A DNA stretch of 64,000 nt from Bacteroidia bacterium. Its GTDB lineage: Bacteria > Bacteroidota > Bacteroidia > Cytophagales > Cyclobacteriaceae. The stretch lies in NCBI GenBank assembly GCA_030432655.1, contig JAUILA010000003.1, forward strand, positions 1-64,000, written 5' to 3'. Positions 44,715 through 53,409 of the stretch are shown in pieces. Below the pieces are notes generated by a model that worked only from the letters and a program-made list of their open reading frames with translations, was not told the origin of the DNA and made no database searches. Each line of letters starts with the position of its first letter. The first letter of the stretch is position 1. Made by a program: the position numbers and the translations under genes.

Positions 44715-47362
44715 ACCAGCCAGATCCACCAAAACGGGCGATTCGGTTTCTCGAATGGTTTTGTCCGCCGGCACTGGCCGAAGGAATCCTGGGAGATTTA
44801 TATGAAGCATTTGACCAGGATGTGGAACGAATGGGAGTCAAAAGTGCCCGTCGCCGGTTTACCTGGAACGTCATCCGGTTTTTCAGGCCGGGCATCATTC
44901 TCCGAAACAATTACTCACTAACTTTTTTCAATAACAACATGTGGTCAAATTATTTGAAAATCGCCGGGCGGAATCTTGTGAAGCGCAAGATGTACACCGT
45001 GATCAACGCGGTTGGTCTCAGTATTGGCATTGCCTTTTGCATGCTTATTTTCCTGTTTATCCGGGATGAGCGAAGTTTTGATAAATTTCATTCAAAAAGT
45101 GCCTCTATTTACCGGGTGGAGGAAAAGTCATACGACACCTGGGACCGTGATGCTGAACAGCCTTATTTTTACTCCGCATGGCTTCAAACCGGGTTGCGCG
45201 ATGCCATCATCGAGGATATCCCCCAGGTAAAGTATGCCACGCGATACTCAGGCAGCAACAATGTGGTTGTGCAGTACGAAAGCAAGGTATTCTCAGAACC
45301 GCTGACCTTTGCCGATCCTGATTTCTTCAGCATTTTTGATTTTAAGTCATTAAGCGGCAACCGCGACACCTATTTATCTGAAAAACACGATATTGTTCTT
45401 ACCAGGTCCATCGCTGAAAAGATTTTTGGCAGTGATGACCCGCTGGACCGGCAATTGACAATAACTCTGAACGGAGAGAACCTCCAGGTCACTGTTACGG
45501 GTGTTATCGAAGACGCGCCCGCCAATTCAAGCCTGGACTATGGAATGATCGTCCGCCAGGAAAACCGGCCCTATTTTGAGCGCAACCTTTCCAACTGGCA
45601 AAGTTTCAACACGCCGACATTTGTGGAGTTGTATGAGAATGCCGATCCGGATGATCTTGCACCCGGCCTTGACGGCATAGTTGAAAAGTATATGGCGGAA
45701 TCAATTGCCCGCGACAAAGAGGAATATAATATCGCTGAGGATGTGGAAATGCTTACCTATCATCTGACCAACCTCGAGGACATTCACCTTGACACGGATA
45801 TATCCTGGACCCGAAGCAGTGATCCGCAGCATACCTATGTGCTGGGCGGACTTGCCCTGCTTATCCTTGTCATAGCCTGCATTAATTACATATCCCTTGC
45901 CCTTACCTCCTCGGCAGGCCGCAGGAATGAAGTGGGTATCAGGAAGGCGATCGGTGCCAGGAGATCTCAGCTGATCACTCAGTTCTCTGTAGAGGCTGTT
46001 CTGCTTGCATTGCTCTCACTGATCATTTCCATTGTGCTGGTCTACCTGTTTTTGCCGAATTTCAATGACTTTACGGGTAAGGGAATTGAACTTGATCCGA
46101 CAACAGTCCTTGTGATGACAGGAACCGGTCTGCTGGTAGCCGGATTTATTGGCTTGTTGTCCGGAAGTTACCCTTCCCTGTACCTATCCGGCCTCAATCC
46201 TATCAGTGTTCTTAAGCGCCTTAGTGGCCGCGTAAAAGCCGGATTCACCCGTCCGCTGGTTGTTCTCCAGTTTGCCATGTCCGGCCTGCTGATTATCTGC
46301 AGTCTCATTATGCTGCGCCAGATGAATTTTCTCACGTCAAAAAACCTTGGTTACAAACAGGATCAGGTAGTGGTAATGAACACCAATATGGGGTACAATG
46401 AACAATCCAGCCGAATCATCGAAACCCTGCGTCAGACCCTGACTCAATTCCCTGAGATTGAAGCGGTGAGTGGCACGAGTACTTCTTTCAACCAGGGATG
46501 GAGCCGGAACGGATATACCATTGACGGGGAACAAAAGTCGGCATACGTATACGCAGTCGATCACGAGTACATTCCCACTCTGGGCATTGAACTGAAAGAA
46601 GGAAGAAATTTTACCGCTCTTGATTCAAATATGGTCATTGTAAATGAGGCACTGGTCAGGGATATGGGCTGGGAGAATCCCCTTGATGAATACCTGAACT
46701 GGCACGAGGACTCCCTGAGCCAGGGCAGCAAGGTGATCGGGGTGGTTCAGGATTATCATTTCCTATCGCTGGAACAGCAGATTGAGCCAATGCTGCTGCA
46801 AAACAAAACAGAAGCCTATGCGCATCTGACCACAGCGCTTATCCGGATCGGTTCGGATAATATTCCCGCGGCTATGGATATCGTCGAACAGAACTGGAAA
46901 AAGATTGCACCTGACAAGCCATTTGACTATAGTTTCCTGGATGAGGACGTGGCCCGTCAGTATGAACAATATAAACGCTGGACGAATATCATGACGCTCG
47001 CTACCGGCTTTGCGATTCTGATTTCATGCCTGGGCTTATTCGGACTGGCCGGGATCAATGCTGTGAATAAAACCAAAGAGATAGGGATACGAAAAGTCAT
47101 GGGTGCTGAATCATGGAATATTTTTGTCATGATGAACAAGCAATTCATATTACTTGCCCTGGTATCATTCGTTTTGGCGGCACCCCTTTCCTGGTGGCTT
47201 ATGCGGAAATGGCTTGAGTCGTTCAGCTATTCAATAGAAATTGGCTGGGATGTATTTGCACTGAGTATTGTGATCGGACTTGTCGTTGCTCTGCTGACGG
47301 TGTCGTATCATTCGGTTCGGGCCACCCTGATCAATCCTGCGGAAACGCTTAAATATGAGTGA
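44711..47362 (+). CDS. FtsX-type ABC permease with N-terminal permease-prefix domain
   Basis: An 883-residue membrane protein. Residues about 1-75 form a soluble permease-prefix domain (PKRAIRFLEWFCPPALAEGILGDLYEAFDQDVERMGVKSARRR). Then come MacB-like periplasmic core and FtsX domains twice, with about eight membrane helices in all; motifs such as RRNEVGIRKAIGARRSQLITQF and TKEIGIRKVMGAESWNIFVMM mark the two FtsX modules. This is the Bacteroidota single-chain permease that pairs with a MacB-type ATPase in peptide or drug export; no ATPase gene is adjacent. Co-translated with padR. Confidence 0.9.
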   Translation: MNQPDPPKRAIRFLEWFCPPALAEGILGDLYEAFDQDVERMGVKSARRRFTWNVIRFFRPGIILRNNYSLTFFNNNMWSNYLKIAGRNLVKRKMYTVINAVGLSIGIAFCMLIFLFIRDERSFDKFHSKSASIYRVEEKSYDTWDRDAEQPYFYSAWLQTGLRDAIIEDIPQVKYATRYSGSNNVVVQYESKVFSEPLTFADPDFFSIFDFKSLSGNRDTYLSEKHDIVLTRSIAEKIFGSDDPLDRQLTITLNGENLQVTVTGVIEDAPANSSLDYGMIVRQENRPYFERNLSNWQSFNTPTFVELYENADPDDLAPGLDGIVEKYMAESIARDKEEYNIAEDVEMLTYHLTNLEDIHLDTDISWTRSSDPQHTYVLGGLALLILVIACINYISLALTSSAGRRNEVGIRKAIGARRSQLITQFSVEAVLLALLSLIISIVLVYLFLPNFNDFTGKGIELDPTTVLVMTGTGLLVAGFIGLLSGSYPSLYLSGLNPISVLKRLSGRVKAGFTRPLVVLQFAMSGLLIICSLIMLRQMNFLTSKNLGYKQDQVVVMNTNMGYNEQSSRIIETLRQTLTQFPEIEAVSGTSTSFNQGWSRNGYTIDGEQKSAYVYAVDHEYIPTLGIELKEGRNFTALDSNMVIVNEALVRDMGWENPLDEYLNWHEDSLSQGSKVIGVVQDYHFLSLEQQIEPMLLQNKTEAYAHLTTALIRIGSDNIPAAMDIVEQNWKKIAPDKPFDYSFLDEDVARQYEQYKRWTNIMTLATGFAILISCLGLFGLAGINAVNKTKEIGIRKVMGAESWNIFVMMNKQFILLALVSFVLAAPLSWWLMRKWLESFSYSIEIGWDVFALSIVIGLVVALLTVSYHSVRATLINPAETLKYE

Positions 47363-47416
47363 TCCGGTGAACCAATTTGTACAGAGGCTGTTTTAAATTA
47401 AACGTTTAAACAGCTA

Positions 47417-48265
47417 ATGAGGACTATTAAAAACACCGTACGAGCGATTTCCGCACCTATCGACGACCTGATGACCTTCCGGCCGTTTCCGACTCAGCGC
47501 ATGGATCACCTGGATCCGTTCCTGTTCCTTAATCATCACGGACCACAACGGTATCCGGAAAACAATCGCGGATTACCATTCGGACCGCATCCGCACCGTG
47601 GTTTTGAAACACTTACATTTATTCTTACCGGAGACCTGGTTCACTGGGATTCGAGCGGTTCAAAAAGTGTGGTTTCAGCTGGCGGCATTCAATGGATGAC
47701 AGCAGGATCAGGACTGATCCATTCTGAAACTTCCTCTGAAAAATTCATGAAAGAGGGTGGTGAAGTGGAAATACTTCAGCTATGGATGAATCTTCCGGCG
47801 AGTCTCAAAAACACACCACCGTCCTACCAGGGGTTTAAAAAAGATCAGCTTCCGGTTGTTAATCATGACAAGTTAAGCATCCAGGTAATCAGCGGCGAAC
47901 TTGACGGCGCAAAGGGACCGGCCCAATCACTAACGAACCTCACCATGGGAGTTCTTCATTTTCAGAAGGACGGTGCCTGGGAAATAAGTATTCCTGCTTC
48001 TCACGAAATCCTGCTGTATGTCGCGGATGGAAAATTCTCTGTGAACGAAATGGAAGCCGTCACCCACGATCTGGTGGTATTTGAGCATGATGACGATTTG
48101 ATCAACATTAAGGCGAAGTCTGACGGCACAATAATTTTTGGTCATGGTGAACCTCTAAACGAACCAATTGTGGCATACGGACCATTTGTAATGAATTCCC
48201 GGGAAGAAATTCAACAGGCATATTCCGATTACCAAAGCGGCAAGATGGGCACCTGGGAGGGATGA
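47417..48265 (+). CDS. Pirin family protein
   Basis: A 282-residue bicupin. Metal ligands are visible: H58 and H60 in PHPHRGFETLTFILTG, and H101 and E103 in GLIHSETSS, matching the iron site of human pirin. The cupin part VHWDSSGSKSVVSAGGIQWMTAG is typical. Bacterial pirins can be quercetinases or redox-linked regulators; the role here is open. Single gene 54 bases after the ABC permease. Confidence 0.9.
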   Translation: MRTIKNTVRAISAPIDDLMTFRPFPTQRMDHLDPFLFLNHHGPQRYPENNRGLPFGPHPHRGFETLTFILTGDLVHWDSSGSKSVVSAGGIQWMTAGSGLIHSETSSEKFMKEGGEVEILQLWMNLPASLKNTPPSYQGFKKDQLPVVNHDKLSIQVISGELDGAKGPAQSLTNLTMGVLHFQKDGAWEISIPASHEILLYVADGKFSVNEMEAVTHDLVVFEHDDDLINIKAKSDGTIIFGHGEPLNEPIVAYGPFVMNSREEIQQAYSDYQSGKMGTWEG

Positions 48266-48536
48266 CAAAGCCACTTAATTTTTCAGATTTTGGGTTCCGG
48301 TCATTCAGGTTATCCCAATTATTAAAGCTGTCGTCAAGCAGATCATAACATGTAATCAGCTGATTAGCAGACTGATAAATGGGATCATTGTAACAAATGC
48401 AGAGTATTTTATAGTTTATTAATTACTTGATATCCAAAAAGAAATGAACATTTTTCTTTAATTGTATCAATTATTTCCTTGAATGTGTATATTAGTGATC
48501 AAGTAAATATTTTTTAACATCGTAACCACCACTCTA
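48266..48536. other. Intergenic region upstream of PLDc_N gene
   Basis: About 270 bases, AT-rich, without a coding frame of note. A weak -7-like TATATTAG near 48487 might serve the downstream gene. I see no RNA structure or repeat here. Confidence 0.5.
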
Positions 48537-48803
48537 ATGGAACTACTAAACCCTGAAAGTGGTCTGATGATAGGTGAGCTCCTTTTTGGACTATTTTTCT
48601 TACTGGCTGCTGCGCTTCCCTTACTTGCAATTATTGACTTAGTGCATCGCCGGTTCCACGGAACAGATAAGCTTATCTGGACAATGATCGTATTGATCTT
48701 TCCAATCATTGGTCCTCTGCTTTATTTGTCCCTGGGACGAACCAATCATAAAAATGTAGTCAGGGAAATCGGGCATACTGATTCGAATGACTACTTTGCC
48801 TGA
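48537..48803 (+). CDS. PLDc_N-domain small membrane protein
   Basis: An 88-residue protein with two membrane helices (about 14-34 and 47-66) and the WTMIVLIFPIIGPLLYLSLGR motif of the phospholipase D-nuclease N-terminal (PLDc_N) domain. No catalytic domain follows, so it is a stand-alone membrane module of unknown role. It is preceded by about 270 bases with no gene, AT-rich and without other clear features, and followed by a strong terminator. Confidence 0.8.
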   Translation: MELLNPESGLMIGELLFGLFFLLAAALPLLAIIDLVHRRFHGTDKLIWTMIVLIFPIIGPLLYLSLGRTNHKNVVREIGHTDSNDYFA

Positions 48804-48871
48804 TTCATGTCTTAGACCCGTCAGGGGTTTTAGCGAATCAGGTCACCTACATAAGACTGTGAACTAAAAAT

Positions 48872-48911
48872 AATTCCAGCCGGGAAACCATTTTCCGGCT
48901 GGAATTTGTTT
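48872..48911 (+). terminator. Terminator after the PLDc_N gene
   Basis: Perfect 12-bp stem AATTCCAGCCGG / CCGGCTGGAATT (48872-48883 and 48895-48906) with an 11-base loop, followed by TGTTTTATTT. It stands about 70 bases after the stop. Confidence 0.8.
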
Positions 48912-48934
48912 TATTTATGTAAACGACAGTTTTA

Positions 48935-49453
48935 ATGAAGAATACTATTTATACCGGGGTGCTCGTGCTTGCCATGATGTTTTCCTGCAGCGAAAGTGAA
49001 AGTCCGCAGTCTGAGTATACCGGGCGAACGATCAGTTATGAACTCTATGCAGCCAGCGATAATGGTGTGCCAGGCATCGTGGAATTTAAAGAACGTATAG
49101 ATAAATCGGTAGATGTGATAATCACACTGGGCGATCTGGAAGGTTCCGCCATGTTTCCTTCCCATCTGCACCTGGGTGATTTATCAAATCCCGATGCCCC
49201 GCAAGCGGTTCTATTGAATGATTATGATGTTGAGAAAGGAGTAAGCCTGACCAATATATCACGTTTGGCAGATGAAACGCCATTTTCTTTTGACAGCGTG
49301 GAAAATTTTGACGGATCGGTGAAGGTTCACCTCGGCAACTACGGGGATGCCTATAATACCATCGTTTCTGCCGCTAACATTGGCAAAAATGAATCTCTCG
49401 GGTTCAACCTGCAATCTGTTTCCGTTTGCAGTCCGGACCTCAACGAGAAATAG
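48935..49453 (+). CDS. Small lipoprotein, CHRD-like
   Basis: A 172-residue predicted lipoprotein: MKNTIYTGVLVLAMMFSCSESES has a signal segment with the lipidated Cys near residue 18. The body has the CHRD-like pattern: SVDVIITLGDLEGSAMFPSHLHLGDLSNPDAP, then LDGSVKVHLG-like strand and NTIVSAANIG. CHRD domains are beta-rich and occur in extracellular proteins; function unknown. It lies between two terminators, so it is monocistronic. Confidence 0.75.
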   Translation: MKNTIYTGVLVLAMMFSCSESESPQSEYTGRTISYELYAASDNGVPGIVEFKERIDKSVDVIITLGDLEGSAMFPSHLHLGDLSNPDAPQAVLLNDYDVEKGVSLTNISRLADETPFSFDSVENFDGSVKVHLGNYGDAYNTIVSAANIGKNESLGFNLQSVSVCSPDLNEK

Positions 49454-49481
49454 GAAAATTTTAACCTGCTTAATGCTAATC

Positions 49482-49513
49482 ACCGGCGCCATTTTCAGCG
49501 CCGGTTTTTTTTA
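49482..49513 (+). terminator. Terminator after the CHRD-like lipoprotein
   Basis: Perfect 8-bp stem ACCGGCGC / GCGCCGGT (49482-49489 and 49498-49505) followed by eight T. Confidence 0.9.
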
Positions 49514-49586
49514 TGCCTTTCCTACGGAAAAAACACATTCCGGATGTCTTCCAATGACTTACATGGATCATGGTTTTTCCTGATAA

Positions 49587-49616
49587 ATCACAGCGTTTTC
49601 GAGCCAAAGCTGTGAT
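49587..49616 (+). repeat. Inverted repeat upstream of the EF-G paralogue
   Basis: ATCACAGC-N14-GCTGTGAT, perfect 8-bp arms, about 70 bases before the start codon. No T tract follows, so it is not a terminator; it may be an operator or a leader hairpin. Confidence 0.45.
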
Positions 49617-49683
49617 AGATTTAGTATATTAAATAACACTCTCGTGTTAGACATACATTCCTTTGACCCAAAAATTCACGATC

Positions 49684-51783
49684 ATGAAAGTATTTGATAA
49701 CAAGCACATCAAAAACATCGCCCTCCTGGGCAGCAATAAATCGGGAAAAACGACACTGGCGGAAACCATGTTGTTTGAAGCAGGACTTATCAACCGCAGG
49801 GGGACCGTCGAAAACCATAACACTATTTCGGATTATCACGCCCTCGAACATGAGCGTGAGGGGTCGGTCTATACGACATTGTTACACACCGAATGGCGAA
49901 ATTACAAGATCAACATCCTGGACACACCCGGACTTGACGATTTTATCGGTGAGGTAATTTCATCTGTACGCGTCGCTGATACCTGTGTATACCTGATCAA
50001 CGCCCAGCACGGCGTTGAAGTAGGCACTGAACTTATCTGGAACCAGGTGGATGAACTCCGGAAACCCACCTTGTTTGTTATCAATCAGCTCGATCATCCA
50101 AAGAGCAATTTTGAGCAATCGCTCAATTCCCTGAAAGAGCATTTTGGTTCGGCCGTTACGCCCATGCAGTTCCCAGTTAACGAAGGTGTTGAATTCAACG
50201 GCATTATAGATCTGCTGAAGATGAAATATTACAAATTCGCACCAGACGGCGGAAAGCCTGAAAAACTCAGCATTCCTGATCATCTGAAGGAAAAAACAGA
50301 CAGGATGCACAATGAACTCGTGGAAAAAGCAGCCGAAAATGATGAGGGACTGATGGAGTTGTATTTTGAAAAAGGAACGCTGACAGAGGATGAGATGAGG
50401 AAAGGGTTACGGCTTGGCATGATGAACCATGATGTATTTCCTGTATTCAGCATTTCCGCAAAAAATGACATGGGCTCCGGCAGACTAATGGGTTTCATTG
50501 ACAATGTGGCCCCATCGGCGATTGATGCCATGGCAGAGCACACCACCTCCGGAGAGGAGATCCCGTTAAAAGAGGATGCACCCGCGGAGGTTTTTGTTTT
50601 TAAGACACGTATAGAGCCAAACCTCGGACAGCTCTCATTCTTTAAGGTTGTAAGCGGCACCCTGGATGCCGGGACCGAACTGATCAATCAACAGACTGGC
50701 CAGTCGGAACGGTTTAACCAGCTGTTTATCATTGACGGTCATTCCCGGAATGAAGTAAAATCGCTGGGTACAGGCGATCTTGGCGCCACCCTGAAGCTGA
50801 AAAACACGTCGACAAATGATACCCTGTCAGCGGGCAACCTGGAAGAACCCGTAGCTCCCATGGAGTTCCCTTCGCCGCGCCTTACCGTCGCGATAACGGC
50901 CACGAACCGGTCAGATGAAGAAAAACTTGGCGAGGTACTGTCGCGGTTAACCGCAGAGGATCCTACCATTAGGGTTAATTATTCTTCCGAACTCAAACAA
51001 TTATTACTGGGGTGCCAGGGAGAATTGCACCTGAGCGTTGTAAAATGGATACTGGAGAATATTTACGGGTTAAGCATTGAATTTGCCACACCAAAGATTT
51101 CTTACCGTGAGACCATTCAAAGCACCGCCGAATGCCTTTACCGCCATAAGAAACAGTCGGGGGGCGCCGGACAGTTTGCTGAGGTAAAGCTGACGGTAAT
51201 GCCTTATTACGAAGGTATGGCAGATCCCGAAGGGTTTACTATTCGTCAGAAACAGGAGATCGACCTGGACTGGGGCGGAAAGCTGATCTATTACAATTGT
51301 ATTGTTGGTGGCGCCATTGATGCGCGGTTCCATCCGTCAATTCTGAAAGGAGTAATGGAGGTGATGGAGAATGGTCCGGTAACAGGATCGTACGCAAGGG
51401 ACGTAGTGGTGCTGGTTCACGACGGAAAAATGCACCCGGTAGACTCGAATGATATCGCCTTCAAGCTGGCCGGCGGACATGCTTTCAAAGAAGCCTTCCT
51501 GAATGCCAGGCCGGCGGTACTCGAACCGGTAAATGAACTGGAAGTATTTGTACCGGAAGAATTGATGGGTGATGTAATGACAGATCTTCAAACCAGACGG
51601 TCTATCATCACCGGTGTGGATGTCAAGGGAAATTACCAGGTGATACGAGCCAAGACGCCGGTGGCAGAGCTTGACAAGTACACGACATCACTCCGCTCAA
51701 TCACCCAGGGACGCTCCAGCTTTGTCAGTAAATTCTCTGAATACCAGCCGGTGTCCCAGGAGAATATTGCGGCGATGGCGTGA
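49684..51783 (+). CDS. Elongation factor G paralogue (EF-G2-like)
   Basis: A 699-residue translation factor with all EF-G domains in order: G domain (P-loop GSNKSGKT at 16-23), domain II, III, IV (LKGVMEVMENGPVTGSYARDVVV) and V. The GTPase motifs deviate: G3 reads DTPGLDDF, with Leu84 where EF-G has the catalytic His of DTPGH, the switch I region is EREGSVYTTL instead of ERGITI, and G4 is NQLD rather than NKxD. The family is a Bacteroidota EF-G paralogue; loss of the catalytic His suggests little or no GTP hydrolysis. Start ATG 49684; upstream TTG rejected. Confidence 0.88.
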   Translation: MKVFDNKHIKNIALLGSNKSGKTTLAETMLFEAGLINRRGTVENHNTISDYHALEHEREGSVYTTLLHTEWRNYKINILDTPGLDDFIGEVISSVRVADTCVYLINAQHGVEVGTELIWNQVDELRKPTLFVINQLDHPKSNFEQSLNSLKEHFGSAVTPMQFPVNEGVEFNGIIDLLKMKYYKFAPDGGKPEKLSIPDHLKEKTDRMHNELVEKAAENDEGLMELYFEKGTLTEDEMRKGLRLGMMNHDVFPVFSISAKNDMGSGRLMGFIDNVAPSAIDAMAEHTTSGEEIPLKEDAPAEVFVFKTRIEPNLGQLSFFKVVSGTLDAGTELINQQTGQSERFNQLFIIDGHSRNEVKSLGTGDLGATLKLKNTSTNDTLSAGNLEEPVAPMEFPSPRLTVAITATNRSDEEKLGEVLSRLTAEDPTIRVNYSSELKQLLLGCQGELHLSVVKWILENIYGLSIEFATPKISYRETIQSTAECLYRHKKQSGGAGQFAEVKLTVMPYYEGMADPEGFTIRQKQEIDLDWGGKLIYYNCIVGGAIDARFHPSILKGVMEVMENGPVTGSYARDVVVLVHDGKMHPVDSNDIAFKLAGGHAFKEAFLNARPAVLEPVNELEVFVPEELMGDVMTDLQTRRSIITGVDVKGNYQVIRAKTPVAELDKYTTSLRSITQGRSSFVSKFSEYQPVSQENIAAMA

Positions 51784-51835
51784 GGTTGGAAGCAGAGGAA
51801 GAAGGAAATGGAGAAAGAGAATGGGTGCTTCAATT

Positions 51836-51862
51836 CCCCCCTTGAGGGGGGCGTAGGGGGGT
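51836..51862 (+). repeat. G-rich palindromic element
   Basis: CCCCCC-TTGA-GGGGGG (51836-51851) followed by another G6 run (51856-51861). Such CCCCCTTGAGGGGG elements occur repeatedly between genes in Bacteroidota genomes; here it lies between the EF-G paralogue and the tmRNA terminator. Only one copy is in the window. Confidence 0.5.
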
Positions 51863-51928
51863 GTTGGCATTGCGGGTGTTAATATGGAATTTTAAATTTC
51901 GGATAAATAAGCCAAAGCCCTGAAACAA

Positions 51929-51963
51929 AAAACCCTTCAGAAATTAAGTTCCTGAAGGGTTTT
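51929..51963 (-). terminator. Terminator of tmRNA gene
   Basis: Perfect 12-bp stem AAAACCCTTCAG / CTGAAGGGTTTT (51929-51940 and 51952-51963), followed on the minus strand by a T tract, 40 bases beyond the tmRNA 3' end. Confidence 0.85.
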
Positions 51964-52002
51964 CCCCTTCTACTCTCCTGTCGGAGCTTCGAAGGGCGAA
52001 GG

Positions 52003-52405
52003 TGGAGCCGGAGAGATTCGAACTCTCGTCCAGTGAAGGCAACTATCGTGTCTTCTACATGCTTAGTTATCCTCGGATTGTCGGGCGAGGCGAGGTGGAC
52101 AACAACCCTACCCTGCCTTAGTTGCGATTAGTTTCGCACCTGCATCACAACCCTGCCGGCGCTAGTTTTGCCTGATCGACGTTCCTGATCTGACCGGACA
52201 AAACAACAGTCAGTGGAACGTGGCCGGGCGCCGCTCTTAGCGATCGCCGCTCAAGCCTGTGTCATAACATCTGAGTTATGATTAGGCAGCCATGGCGTAA
52301 TTAGATTCGCCAATTGTGTTGTGGAACTATCTTTCAAGGCTCTCATCCCATGAGCCTGCATGCTTACACACGCAACCGCACTCCCTGTCGAAACCGGTCG
52401 GCCCC
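52003..52405 (-). ncRNA. ssrA: Transfer-messenger RNA (tmRNA), tag GESNYAMAA
   Basis: Rescues stalled ribosomes by adding a degradation tag. On the minus strand the 5' end GGGGCCG pairs with the 3' end CGGCTCC, and the T-arm (GAGAGTTCGAATCTCTC) is complete. The reading part starts at GGC (52311) and encodes GESNYAMAA before TAA (52282-52284). The sequence GTAAGCATGCAGG is a conserved tmRNA stretch. The 3' CCA is not encoded: the DNA continues CCT after the discriminator A. Length is about 403 nt. Confidence 0.95.
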
Positions 52406-52414
52406 ATATGACAG

Positions 52415-52457
52415 TCACGTTCTTGCGTGATCTAACAACCAAACTTATGCAAATTTA
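52415..52457 (-). promoter_or_regulatory. tmRNA promoter element and leader hairpin
   Basis: Minus-strand TAAATTTG (52450-52457) matches TAnnTTTG, 45 bases before the mature 5' end. A small hairpin TCACG / CGTGA (52415-52430) lies in the part that would be trimmed off. Confidence 0.5.
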
Positions 52458-52534
52458 ATTCCAATTCGCCGTTCATGACATATTTTCCGCTTTTAAGCTC
52501 TTTTTTTCTGTTTCCTCCTTAATTTCGCGGCTTT

Positions 52535-53356
52535 ATGACCTGTAAAACCATGCAAAAGCGGCAATTAGCCATCCTGTTTATTCTCCTGACAGCCTTCACC
52601 ACAAGCCAGGGCCAAATCCTTAAGGTCAACAAAGACCACCTGAATGCCGACTCATCGGGATACTGGATAGGTGCCCTCAGCTTTAACTTTAATCTTAACA
52701 ACCGGAGTGTTACGGCAGACAATGAAAATGCCTATGTCGGACTGAATGCCACGACCGACGTGGTCTACCTGTCAAAAAAGAATGCCTACATCTCCATCAA
52801 CGACATCAATTACTTTACCTCATCGGCCGATGATGGTGCCTTCATCAGCACAGGTTATTCGCATATCCGTGCAAACTGGCTGCGTAAGAAGCGGCTCAGC
52901 TATGAAAACTACCTGCAACTCCAGTATGATAAGGGCCGTAACATGCGAATCCGTTTCTTGCTAGGCGGTGGTCTGCGCTATCGCTTGAAAGACACCAAGA
53001 AAACGCTTATCGTCGTGGGTGTCGGGGCATTCAATGAAGCAGAGGTATGGGATATTCCCGACACGGAAGATCAGTCCATTGAAAAACAGTTATGGAAGAG
53101 TTCGAATTATCTTAGCGGTAATTTTCAGCTCACCAAGGCGCTCAATCTGAATGCCATCATTTATTACCAGGCTGGTTACGATAGGGAAGATGATTTGTTC
53201 CGGAACCGTGTTAACGGCGACCTTCAGCTCGGTATTACTATTTCAAACCGACTTGCCTTCCTCATGAGCTTCAGTGCCCAATACGAAGATGAGCCGATTA
53301 TTGATATCAATAAATTCATCTACCAGCTGAAAAACGGCATCACCTATAAATTTTAA
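52535..53356 (+). CDS. DUF481 domain outer membrane protein
   Basis: A 273-residue protein with a signal peptide (KRQLAILFILLTAFTTSQGQ) and a beta-barrel of the DUF481 type: IGALSFNFNLNNRSVTADNENAYVGLNATTDVVYLS, SYENYLQLQYDKGRNMRIRFLLGGGLRYRL, and the C-terminal strand IYQLKNGITYKF ending in aromatic Phe as barrel proteins do. The function of the family is unknown. Start could also be the ATG five codons downstream (52550). Confidence 0.83.
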   Translation: MTCKTMQKRQLAILFILLTAFTTSQGQILKVNKDHLNADSSGYWIGALSFNFNLNNRSVTADNENAYVGLNATTDVVYLSKKNAYISINDINYFTSSADDGAFISTGYSHIRANWLRKKRLSYENYLQLQYDKGRNMRIRFLLGGGLRYRLKDTKKTLIVVGVGAFNEAEVWDIPDTEDQSIEKQLWKSSNYLSGNFQLTKALNLNAIIYYQAGYDREDDLFRNRVNGDLQLGITISNRLAFLMSFSAQYEDEPIIDINKFIYQLKNGITYKF

Positions 53357-53409
53357 ATTTACCCGGCGCCGCGCTGTTTTAAATAAGCGAGGTTGATTAT
53401 CTTCGAACA

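Noticed and set aside
52251-52442. 63-residue frame
   Set aside because: Lies within the tmRNA gene, whose structure and tag are clear.
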